A stretch of DNA of 64,000 nt from Acanthopleura granulata (lineage: Eukaryota > Mollusca > Polyplacophora > Chitonida > Chitonidae), in assembly GCA_016165875.1 (NCBI GenBank), contig JABBOT010000015.1, forward strand, positions 6,059,928 through 6,123,927, given 5' to 3'. Position 1 is the first letter of the stretch. Every line of letters begins with the position of its first letter. Shown piece by piece: positions 47,900 through 58,000 of this stretch. A program made the translations under genes and the position numbers. The notes below the pieces were generated by a model. That model saw only the letters and a program-made list of their open reading frames with translations, had not been told where the DNA came from and ran no database searches.

Positions 47900-48840
47900 T
47901 CTACTTGGCGTGCCAGGCGTGGTCCTGACAGGCCGGAGCTCCATCCCGTAAAATGTCCCCACGAGTCGTTCTCTATTCAGGTCCACCAGTGTATGGAACA
48001 CTGGCTGCCTGGCGTGACGAGCTAGGACGAGGAACATTTCTTGACTCAGTTAGGTAAGTAAGATTTCTCAAAGGTCCCCTTGACTTTACTGATACGAACG
48101 AGATAACGCACTTTATACTGGTAAAGCCGACTCCACAGGGGCTGCATAGAGCCGCATAACATGGCACAGACTTAGTTGTCGGTCGTGATGGTAATCGGAG
48201 TCCGGCGAATACTGTCATGGGAAGCCCGATTACACCCCCGTATGAAGGCTGGTAAAATATCCAGGTAACGCCGGTGTTGTTGACCGTGAAGTGTTTATGC
48301 ATGCAGCCTTTAAACGTCCGATTGAACCGGTCAACCACCGAGGCTTTAGTTTCATTAAATGTTTGGAAGAAGAACACTTGACGCTCCTGTAAAATGTCTA
48401 AAAGGACTTATTGAGAAACTCTGTCCCTTCTTCTGTTTGCAGGTATAGACGAATACGATCGGATTTGAAAATGATCTTAATTGCCTCAATGAGATTGGTG
48501 CCTGTCTAGGTATGAACAGGAATCACCCAGGTGTATTTTAAGAGAATGTCAGTGCACGTCAGCAGGTAGCGATTGCCATCATTGCATTTGGCCAATTTAC
48601 TCACATCGACCAAGTCGGCTTGGCACTGATTTTCTATGCCACCTACTACAACCCGATTACGGAGACAGTGCCGGCGATCTGAGCGATGACACATATACGT
48701 CTCCTTCTCGGCTAACCTAGCCTTGACGTGGTAACGTGGCACCGGGAGATCGTGCTGACGTGCTGCTCGCAGTAAGGAAGCCATTCCGTTGTAAGTAACA
48801 GGGCTCTGGGGATCGTAGTATTAACTGATGCAAGACGGCA
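47900..48840 (-). pseudogene. Polinton RVE integrase, broken
   Basis: On the minus strand: RNRVVVGGIENQCQADLVDV and YLLTCTDILLKYTWVIP (first catalytic Asp), LQTEEGTEFLN (second catalytic position, Glu where Asp is usual), and TKASVVDRFNRTFKG (third position, Asp where Glu is usual). The C-terminal SH3-like part is seen as VFHTLVDLNRERLVGTFYG near 47950-48000. Stops follow the first block (48506), and frame changes occur near 48380 and 48050. Polinton integrases insert the element with 6-bp target duplications; this copy cannot be functional as read. Confidence 0.78.
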
Positions 48841-49045
48841 GCGACGGTATCCTGGGATATATCTTTTTTCTTGGCTTAGTGTGGGATTGAACTCTTCCCA
48901 GGCGAGTATGTGAGCGGCAGCGACGGCGGCGGAGAGTATATAACGGACGGACGCCCTAGAGACACAGTTCAAGTACAGTATTTTCTCTTCATTTTATACC
49001 CCATCCCACTACCCATCAACGTCGGACAGGCTGATAGACTGTAGT

Positions 49046-49321
49046 TCACGGCTCGTGCTGCAGGGCAAGGAGTTTAACCGGAGCAGCGTGAGGAAGGACA
49101 GATGGGTTTGCTGCTGATTTTGCTACTGTTGTTGTTGTTGTTGTTGGTGTGCTGGCCATCTCGGAAAGCTCTTGCTCTTCGTGCATTTTACCAAACACTT
49201 CACGTACACGACGGCACACCTCGTTCAGTTCATTCCAGGCGCCATCTCTAAAGCTTATGCCACCTTTCGTGGTGTAATACATGTCCTGTGGCGTATAATG
49301 GACCCAACACTTGATATTCAC
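49046..49321 (-). pseudogene. PC4-like (p15 coactivator fold) reading frame
   Basis: The minus-strand frame reads NIKCWVHYTPQDMYYTTKG, then GISFRDGAWNELNEVCRRV, followed by a Thr/Asn-rich tail over a (GTT)n tract. The pattern [V-x-I-x-x-Y ... P-T-K-x-G-I-S ... W-x-x-L] is that of the PC4 single-stranded DNA-binding domain. A TAG lies just upstream in the same frame. It sits at the right end of the Polinton gene cluster and on the same strand. Confidence 0.4.
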
Positions 49322-49489
49322 GTACTACCAGCGCTCGCCGGTTTGTGGATTCCGGTAGATAGAAAAACTGAGGAATATATCATCACTCAGACAAAACAGC
49401 TGCTCCGCTGGTGGAGACTGCTCGTTAACCGGTATAGGGACGGTCATCATTCGGCGAGATTGGCCTTCAAAGGTCCTTTCTAATATCTA

Positions 49490-49771
49490 TCAGGCATCCG
49501 CGCGAATGCTGATAAGTTTCTGGAAGAGCTGGTGGCAATACGGGATGCAGGTAATTTTTTCCCCCACGACTTGAATGCGACACGCCCTGGTCACGTCAAT
49601 GTTGTAAATCCTCAGCGTAAGCTTCTTGCCGTATTCGACAATTTTGGCCTTCTTGTCAGGCACAGGCTGTGTATCCGTCATCTCATTCTGAGACAGAGGA
49701 GGATTTATCCCAGTGGCCGTTGTCTGTTTGTTTTTTGGCATAGTGAAACAATGCAGGAACAGATAGTGCAA
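49490..49771 (-). pseudogene. Unrecognised short reading frame at right end of Polinton relic
   Basis: A 93-codon minus-strand frame with an internal Met (MPKNKQTTATGINPPLSQ) and IVEYGKKLTLRIYNIDVTRA. It looks protein-like and ends 170 bp before the PC4-like frame. No family is assigned; it could be the N-terminal half of the same protein. Confidence 0.35.
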
Positions 49772-50776
49772 GTTGTCAGTCTCACGCCTGTAGGTAAAAG
49801 TGATAGATTTGGCATGGGAGGTGGCATTATAGAGCTAAAGACATTTCTAGACAAGTCCTGGCCTGTCGAGAAAGATTCCGGGCTTTATCCTCAGCCGCTT
49901 GTGCTCACTTTCACGTTGACCAAGTATGACCCTTCAACACAGACCACGCCTCGTCGCTCTCTCCATCAAAAACATACCCAGAAAACACAGCCCCCAGGCC
50001 ATAGCGAATGTGTTATTACAGGATGCCCTCAGCAGATTAGGCGAACTTTAGGCCATGACCTCTCTCTCTCCCTCTCCCTCTGTGTCACAAAGCTAGGCCT
50101 AAAACAGCCCCCCCCCCCCCAGCTGAATTTATTATTGTTGAATGTACTCAGCAGGCTAGGCGAACCGATGTGGCCTTGATATAGTCCCATTGTTGTGAAC
50201 GAGGTACGCGGAATGCTTTTGAACTTGCCAACATTCTTGCAACATATGTTCCAGCCTTTCTACGCAGTTAACACAATGTTAAATAGACAGCACTGAACAT
50301 AAAACTGCCTTTAGTTAAATGACACGAAGCACATATTAGGAAAAAAAAAGAAATAATAAAAATAAAGCCAAGCCGATGTCATCCCTACAACGATACTCGT
50401 ACTTAAGAATATATTTACATAATTTTTTTTTTACAAAACCACAGATGATTTTCTATATATTTACAGAGCTAGGTTTAAAAACTACACACACTACACTGTA
50501 ATTCGTGTATAAGGAAGAAGAAATTGCTTCATGTGTCTTTGTGTATAGCTATACTCTATCTATAAAGACACAGCACTGGGATTTTATTTATTTATTTATT
50601 TCTGTCGTTAAGTCTTTAAATTTACCAGCCTCATAAAAGCCTATGTGTGTGTGTTTATAGTTTTTTGAATTAGTCTTATACGTAGCTCAAGTCGATGTTC
50701 ACGCTGCGGGAGTTGCCCACCTAAATGACCGGCTTGTGCTGAAAAACCCACTCGCCCACAGTACCAACCAGTCATC

Positions 50777-51583
50777 GTGCCTTCCACCTTCTTGCGTTTC
50801 AGAGCGCGTTCGGCCTTTTGTAAAAATATCAGAATCACCCATAGAGCGTCACACACCTACGGAGTAGCATTCACAACTCATCTTTATCTAAGGAAGAAGA
50901 TAGCGAGTAGATACTTGGGATTCTCGCGAATAGACGATGCAGAAGAGAGAGAACGAGTGACCAGAGATTTATTAGGGGAGCGAAGGCAGCGGAACCCAAG
51001 GCCTGAAGCAGCTATAACACCAGCAGCTCCGAGAGAAATAGCAGTCGAAAGTAGAGCAAGGGGAGTTTGCAGGGCGGCGACGGGGGGAAGATTGTTCAAT
51101 GACCAGGGAGGTAGATTGAGCTGGGAGGAGTGGCTGGCGATGGTTCGCCAAGAGATGGACGATAACACCACCACACCATCACGGTCACCCTTCCCACTTG
51201 CAGTACCACTACCAAGGTCTCCAGTCTTCGCCGCCGCCACCACAATAAGCACCCAGCAGTCAACACCGACGACAGCCTCGCCGCCAGCACATGACGAGGA
51301 TCATGCAGGTGATAGCTGTGATACATCGCCAAGGCCAAGGATCCTACTCCGGCAGGTCGGCGTATCATATGCTTGGACGCTAACCCCCAACGCCTGCACG
51401 TCTCCATACCACGACGCTGGTGTGCTGGATCTGCGCCAAACACCCGACACAACGCCTGCCGAGAGGACATCAGGAGGAAATTTGTCATATTCTTCTAGCA
51501 CGGTACAGGCAACTGCGAATGGCAGATTCCTACAGTCCTTTTCAGGGTTAACCATGTCTTCCGACAGAGAATTTTCAATCTGA
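50777..51583 (+). other. Long unassigned + strand ORF (268 codons)
   Basis: This is the longest frame in the window outside repeats and exon 1. It begins MPSTFLRFRARSAFCKN and includes RIDDAEERERVTRDLLGERR and RLSWEEWLAMVRQEMDD, then a Thr/Ser/Pro-rich C-terminal half. It lies between the Polinton relic and the gypsy relic. No domain is recognised. It could be a Polinton accessory gene, a gag-like fragment, or chance in a GC-richer stretch; the lack of stops over 800 bp favours real coding history. Confidence 0.35.
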
Positions 51584-51589
51584 ACACAG

Positions 51590-52539
51590 TCTCTGTCTCT
51601 ATGTATGTATGTTTTTTTTTCTGTGGTTGTCCATTGTGTATGAGTGTGAATGACTGTGAATATGCATATAACCTGACAGTCAGTCAGCCCGAAACATACG
51701 ATTTTTTATGTTTATCTTTAAAGGTGTACTCAACCGGTTGTATTCTTGACATATCGGACACACAGCCGAATATAACTCGCTAGATTTTTGTGTTATAATT
51801 TTTTCTTTTCAAGACCGACAGGCCGAGTTTCATGGCGCATGGTATTCTCTACTCGCATATTTGCTCATGTTGTCCCCCTATTGTATGATGTCATACTCAC
51901 GTTATGCGATTTTGCGCAGTAATCAACAGTGCGAAAGAGACACCGAATTACGATCGGATTAGTTTTCTTGCCTTCCCATGGGACCTCTAGATTCTGGCTA
52001 GAGTAAGCGGTACGGACTGTTTTACCATTTGCAAGCTAAGCTTATGCTGTTGTTGAACTCCAGTTACTTGTACCTAAATAATACCTGTGTACTTTTCAAG
52101 GTAAATGTACATAGTTATATAAATCAACTGAATTGTATAGTTTATTGTAGTGTAGTTACTTTGCAGCGTCGTTGATCTATTGTTGTGTTAAGTTAGTCGA
52201 ATCTTGTTGATTTCATTGTCAAACTAACCAAGGCTGTTTTCCTCTCTTACCCTGGTCTCTGAGTTGCCCAAGAGGCATCTATAGAAAAGGAATGTTCTTA
52301 ACTTCCCTAGAATGTTGATAACCTTATCACGGTCCTGTGTAAATATCTGTTGATTTACATGTACAGTAACGTTTCATTCAGAGCAAATGCAATCATCCAT
52401 AACAACAAGAACTAAGAATAAAATTTAAACAGTTAGACAGTTATTTCACATCGATATTTCTTTACTGGGCAAATACAACAACCACTTAATAATGTCACAT
52501 ATTAAATGAGTGCTCAATGAAAACACTCCCCGCACCACT
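51590..52539. other. No gene seen
   Basis: Unique sequence between the unassigned 268-codon frame and the gypsy relic; it could include the missing LTR but no TG...CA pair was located. Confidence 0.5.
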
Positions 52540-53900
52540 AACGGTGTTAAACCGTTGTCGTTATTACCCCCACAATCTACACAGTCCTCCCGCTTGCACC
52601 CGCGGTAAGGTTTGTAACTGGGGTAAGGAGGCTGCAGGCGTTAGCATGTGGGTTACCCTCCCTGTATTGGATGTCGAAGTCATAGGTGTCCAGAACAGAA
52701 ACCCATCTGGCTATCATACCTTCTCGATTTTTAAAAGTCTTCAGCCACGTCAACGAAGCATGATCCGACGTCACAACAAAATGTCGTCCCCGAAGATAAT
52801 GTAGGAAATGCTTAATAAACGTAACCGCCGCCGATAACTCCTGTTTGGTTATGCAGTACCCTCCCTGCTCACCCTCAAGCCCTGTGATAATACTGCCCCT
52901 ATCCCAGTAGCACTGACATCGGTATCCAGAGCAAACTCACCCTCGGCGGTTGGGTACGCAAGAACTGGAGCAGAAATCAGAAGATTTTTCAACATTTGAA
53001 ATGCGATGGCACTCTTCACCACGTTGGAATTTGACATCCTTTCGTCTAAGGCCGGAAATGCGAACAGCCACCGTAGCAAAATCAGGCATAAACCTCCGGT
53101 AATACCCCACCAATCCAAGGAGTCCCCGAACCTCACTCACATTCGTTCGTGCCGGCCACAGGGCAAGCGCTTTAATTTTATTTGGATCACATTTGATACC
53201 CTCACCAGAGACCACCAGAGATGCACCACTTCTCGTTGGAACAGCGAACACTTATTGGGCTTGCGCTGTTAAGTTACTCCTTCTCATCCGAGTGAAAGTC
53301 ATGTATAAAATTTTCTTCAAAACATGCCTTCAAAAACCAGCACGTCGTCCAAGCAACACAGGCAGCGATCCCACTGCAGCCCCTGTAGGATTAAATCCAT
53401 TATTCTTTCAAAGCTAGCGACTCCATTACAAAGCCCAAACGGTCTTCTCATCCATTTCACATTGCCAATACCCAGAGACACGATCTAATGTGGAGATTCT
53501 TGGTACGGGATAGGCGTATTTCACTGTTTCAGAGTTCAGTCGCCTACAATCAACACAGTATTTTGTTGAGCCATCCTTTTTAGCGACTAACAACAGTTGG
53601 GATTACCAAGAACTACTGCTTGGTTCGATGGCGTCGTCCTTCAACATATTATCTAGTTCGGTTTAAATGATCTTACGCGTTCCCAAAGCGTGGAGGAACC
53701 TTGTATGGCTTCTCATTACCAAAAATCCGTTGGGAATCGACTGCTGACCACCTCCGAGCCCTGATTTCTCATGGACAAGCTATTCCCCGCTCCGTGGGGT
53801 CGACGCGTTTGTTTAGAACCACTGTCAAATCTGTATAGCTGCTTAACTGCTCTTCGGTTAACTCGCTAAGTAGCTTTTGGGCGTCATCACACAGTTACAT
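52540..53900 (-). mobile_element. Ty3/gypsy-type retrotransposon pol relic
   Basis: From high to low coordinates on the minus strand: a gag-pol linker-like stretch near 53850 (QKLLSELTEEQLSSYTD); the RT start with [20 protein letters not shown] text near 53560; CCLDDVLVF in place of YLDD near 53340; SEVRGLLGLVGYYRRFMPDF near 53120; an RNase H core with FALDTDVSATGIGAVLSQ near 52900; and SDHASLTWLKTFKN with EGNPHANACSLL near 52600-52770. Several frames and stops are needed to read it. No LTR was identified beside it. Confidence 0.8.
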
Positions 53901-54964
53901 GTGTAACCTTTGTGTCTTTTCGGTTGCAGCCCCAAAAATAAGTATACAAGTTAACCGATGTACACTTACGAAAAGTACAGAAAACATTAAGGAAAATAAA
54001 AAGACGTGGTCCTGTCTGCAGGTCTCTCTCCCGGTGTGCCCTCAAAATCTCAGATATTGAAGTTATGTACTTTGTTATATTTATTGGGTATAAAGAGCGT
54101 TCGGACGATTCTGCCACCTGTGGGCTGGTGTGAAAGTATGTTCGCTTGAATCAATCTTAGTGACAAAAAATCTCATCGCTCCGTAGATTAGCACTACTAA
54201 TGGGCCTACATGTACTGGTAAAGTGTCTTGTTACTTCGCTTAATTGGCCGTGGATATTGTCATGGGAGGTTGGCTATCAGACTCTCTAAATATAAAGCGA
54301 GAGCTTGAAACAGACTAAAGATCCTGGGGATCTCCTGACCGGATCACTCGTAATATCACGCAGATTAAATACAATATCTTGATAATCCGAAATGTTCATA
54401 AATCATCCACAATATGTATATTGTAGTTCAAGTATACATTGGTATGTTTCTGGTGGAATAATTTTTTGTGTGGAATTATATTCGTTTCTCAAAATGGGAA
54501 AGGTTAGCATTGGTTAATGAGGACGTACTGAGCTGGTGGAAACCGACGTTGACGTTTATCCATGCGGTACAATATTTAAGTACGTAATTTAGCAGTGCTA
54601 CCTTTCTAAACCACCGGGTAAACAAAGGCATCTGATACATCTGGTACCTTTGTCTTTAGCTTTTCATTACGCTAATGGATGCAGTACAAGCAGCGTTTTA
54701 TTTCAGTTTCGACTTCTCTGCCCCCCGGTTCTATTTGTTTCATCTGTAGCTTCAAAATAAATTGCCAGCAGACAAAGCAGAAAGTTGTAATGGGGGTAAT
54801 ATTAGATGGAATGAATACAAAGTGCTTCTCCTGAACATAGAATCAAACAGAAATATGATTTGATAACAATAGATTGGCAAATGACCATAGGGTACATTCC
54901 GTTAATGTATGAAAGACACAGGTATATTCACAGACAAATCAACAAACATCCCAGAAGGATCAAG
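53901..54964. other. Upstream region of the protease gene, no gene seen
   Basis: AT-rich unique sequence. The protease promoter should lie here; GGTATATTC at 54920-54928 is the only weak TATA-like candidate near the ATG. Confidence 0.4.
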
Positions 54965-55010
54965 ATGGTTTTCGCACTGCTCCTCTGCAGCCTTTTAGCC
55001 ATTGCTGCGG
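54965..55010 (+). CDS. Serine protease exon 1, signal peptide
   Basis: ATG in the context ATCAAGATGG, 15 hydrophobic codons and one extra base, then donor GTAAGT at 55011. The first base of exon 2 completes an Ala codon. Confidence 0.75.
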
Positions 55011-58000
55011 GTAAGTATAACTTTTAAAGTATTACTATATCTTTAGCAATTTATCGATTATATTGGTGTCTAAGGCCGTACCCCTAGCTTACTTGAGTGT
55101 CTAGTGACTATTTTACACCTCTGATCAGATTTATGAGTCGAGCAAAGTGTCAATCTCTTCATCTTGCCTGCTGCCTGATATCCTTCTGACACAAACCCGC
55201 GGCGTAAACCTCTGCCTCTTGACTGGTGCCTGTCATCCCCCACAAACCCGTGAAGTAAACGCCTGCCTCTTGCGTGGTACCTGACACCCTCGTGACACAA
55301 ACCCATAGTGTGAGCCTCTGCCTCTGGCTTGGTGCCTGAAATCCCCCTGACACAAACCGGAGGTGTAAACCTCTGCCTCTTGCTTTGTGCCTGACACCTC
55401 TCTGACACAAACTCATGGTGTAAAGCAGCTGATACGAGATTTGAACACACGTCCTCTTGTTTTAATCTCCGTAGCTCAGTTAGTTAGCGCTCTAGCGCAG
55501 TGTAATGACCCAGAAGCTTTTCAACTATGCGGTCGCTGTGAGTTCAAATCCAGCTCATGCTGGCCTCCTCTCCGGCTGTACGTGGGATTGTGGAGTATAA
55601 CACCAATGAAACTAAATAAATCTTCTTTCAAAGACCACTCGTTTCCGATGGTTTTTTCAATGTATTACATGTTCGTTTAACGCCAAGATATGGCTGAAAC
55701 ATTGGCGATGAGGCGTTAAGCCATTATCATTCATTCATTCATGTCCGTTTACACGTATGATACTTGCAGTATTAGTGGTATCTAACGCCAGTAAGGCGTG
55801 GTGTTTTATTACCATTTAAATATCTATTAAAAGTCATATACATTATAGTAGGTGGCAGCTGCTGAGAACATAGTGTATGACAGTCCCTGATGACAAAGTG
55901 TATAACAGTCTCTGATGACATAGTGTATGACAGTCCTTGAGGTCATTGTGTAGGGCAGTTTCTGAGAACGCAGTGTAGACATACCCTGATGAAGTAGTGA
56001 TGAGGGTTTCGCAGGACATGGAACAGGACAATCTCTGAGGACATAGTGTGTAACAGCCTCTGATGACAGTGTATGACAGCCCCTGTGGACATGTGTATGA
56101 CAGTCTCTGATGACACATTGTATAACAGACTCTGTTGACATAGTTTATGACAGTCTCTGCAGACAAAGAGTATGACACAGTGTATGACTGCTTCTGTTGA
56201 CATGGTGTATGGCAGTCTCTGATGATAAAGTGTATGACAGCCTCTAAGGACAGAGCAGGACAGTCTCTAAGAACATAATGTACGACAGCCTCTGATGACA
56301 GTGTGTGACAGTTGTAAGGGTACCACTATCGGAGAGGAAAAATTACAAACAAATGGCTTGTTCAACTCCCAGACAGTGATACATTCCTTACACAAGATCA
56401 AACAAAGAAAAACGAAGAGGCTAGACTAAGTTCAATATATATTTGAATAAAATAGACAAATAGTACAACTGAAAATCGTAAACAAAAGAATACAGATAAT
56501 TACACAAATATATAGTTTCTTACTGGTGACATCGTCCAAATCCGGGTGGAATATTCCGGCTTCCAAAGGCAAGTCAGCCCACGTAAATATAGAATCCACA
56601 ATTATGGGGAATTCACAAATCGAAGGATGACAGTCCTGCAGTGACGAACAGCAAAGGGCATGATACGCCGACTTTGATATATATCCAACTCCCCGGCAAG
56701 GTGCAACTTTCCTGGGCAGACCGGTTGACAATAGCGTCCGGGATGCCGAGATGGCGATGAAATGTATGTAATCGCTACAAAGAGACAATGAGCCATAGAA
56801 TCTCCAAAAAAATGGAGTACAAAATGACCTATGTCAAATGGCACGAAAACCGATAACTCCAAATCCCACAAATCCTTCAACGTGAACTAGAGTCAAAGAC
56901 TGCTATCGGTTGGACTTAAGAAAAATGACTGCGAACTTAACAACTTCGTTATTCTCATATTTATAGACAAACGCAAAGAAAATTCTGGATGGTTTGTGCG
57001 TAAACATGTTTACAATATGGGTACACCTTTCCAGAATGTACGCTCTATGTACAATGGCACGAAACTCATGAACACAGAATCTTCGAGAACTCGCGACTGA
57101 ATTCCGGTGCGGGCTATCATCTACACAGAGAAAATTAGCGTGAAAACAAATAAAAAATACAATCCAATACTTAAAGACGAGGTTCCCAACATAGTCTCTG
57201 TTGTCATAGCGTATGACAGTCTGTGCGGACATCGTGCAGAACAGTCTGTAAGGATATGGTGTTCGACAGCCTCTGAGAATATAGTGCAGGACAGTCTCTA
57301 AAGACATAGTGCAAGGCCGTCTCTGAAGACATAGTGCAAGACCGCCTTTGAGGAAAAGTGCAGGACAGCCTCTGATGACATAATGTATAACAGACTGTTG
57401 ACATAGTGTATGACTGTCTCTGCGAACAAATTCTGCTGACATAGTATATGACAGTCTCTGCTGACATAGCGTATGACAGTTTCTGTTGACAGTATATGAC
57501 AGCCTCTGATGACATAGTGTGTGATAGCCGAGAGGCTATAGTGTATGAGAGCCTTTGAGGACATAGTGTAACACATGCTCTGAGGACAGTGAATGAGAGT
57601 CTCTGAGGACATAGTGTATGGCAGTCTCTGAGAACATGGAAGAGGACTGTGAGTGAGGACATAGTGTATGACAGTCTTTGAGGACATATTTCTGGACAGT
57701 CTTTGAGGACATAGTGCAGGAGAGTCTCTGAGGATGTGGTGTATGATAGTTCCTGATGACATACAATATTACAGGCTCTGCGGACAAAGTGTATGACGGC
57801 CTCTGTTGACATAGTGCATGACACGCTGATGACAGATCCTGTTGACATAATATATAACAGTCTCTGAGGACATTGTGTAGGACAGCCTCTGAGAACATTG
57901 TGTGTGACAGTCTCTGAGGTCTTAGAGTATTTTAATCTCTGATGCCATATTGTATAACAGATTCTCTTGACAAAGTGTATGAGAGTCTCTGCGGAGAAAG

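Larger units (their letters stand above)
41700..49775. mobile_element. Decayed Polinton/Maverick element
   Basis: Five hallmark Polinton genes are recognisable within 8 kb: PolB N-terminus (+), and on the minus strand the double jelly-roll major capsid protein (the F54H12.2-like family), a small basic virion-type protein, an A32/FtsK-type packaging ATPase and an RVE integrase. A PC4-like protein follows. Full elements are usually 15-20 kb, so roughly half is missing, including the PolB core and any recognisable protease. Every gene carries frameshifts or stops. Terminal inverted repeats and target duplications were looked for by eye and not found, so both ends are approximate: the left lies between 41271 and 41850, the right beyond 49771. 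Confidence 0.8.

Noticed and set aside
49532..50179. 215-codon + strand frame
   Set aside because: Partly antisense to the Polinton frame at 49490-49771 and then through C-run and CT-rich simple sequence.
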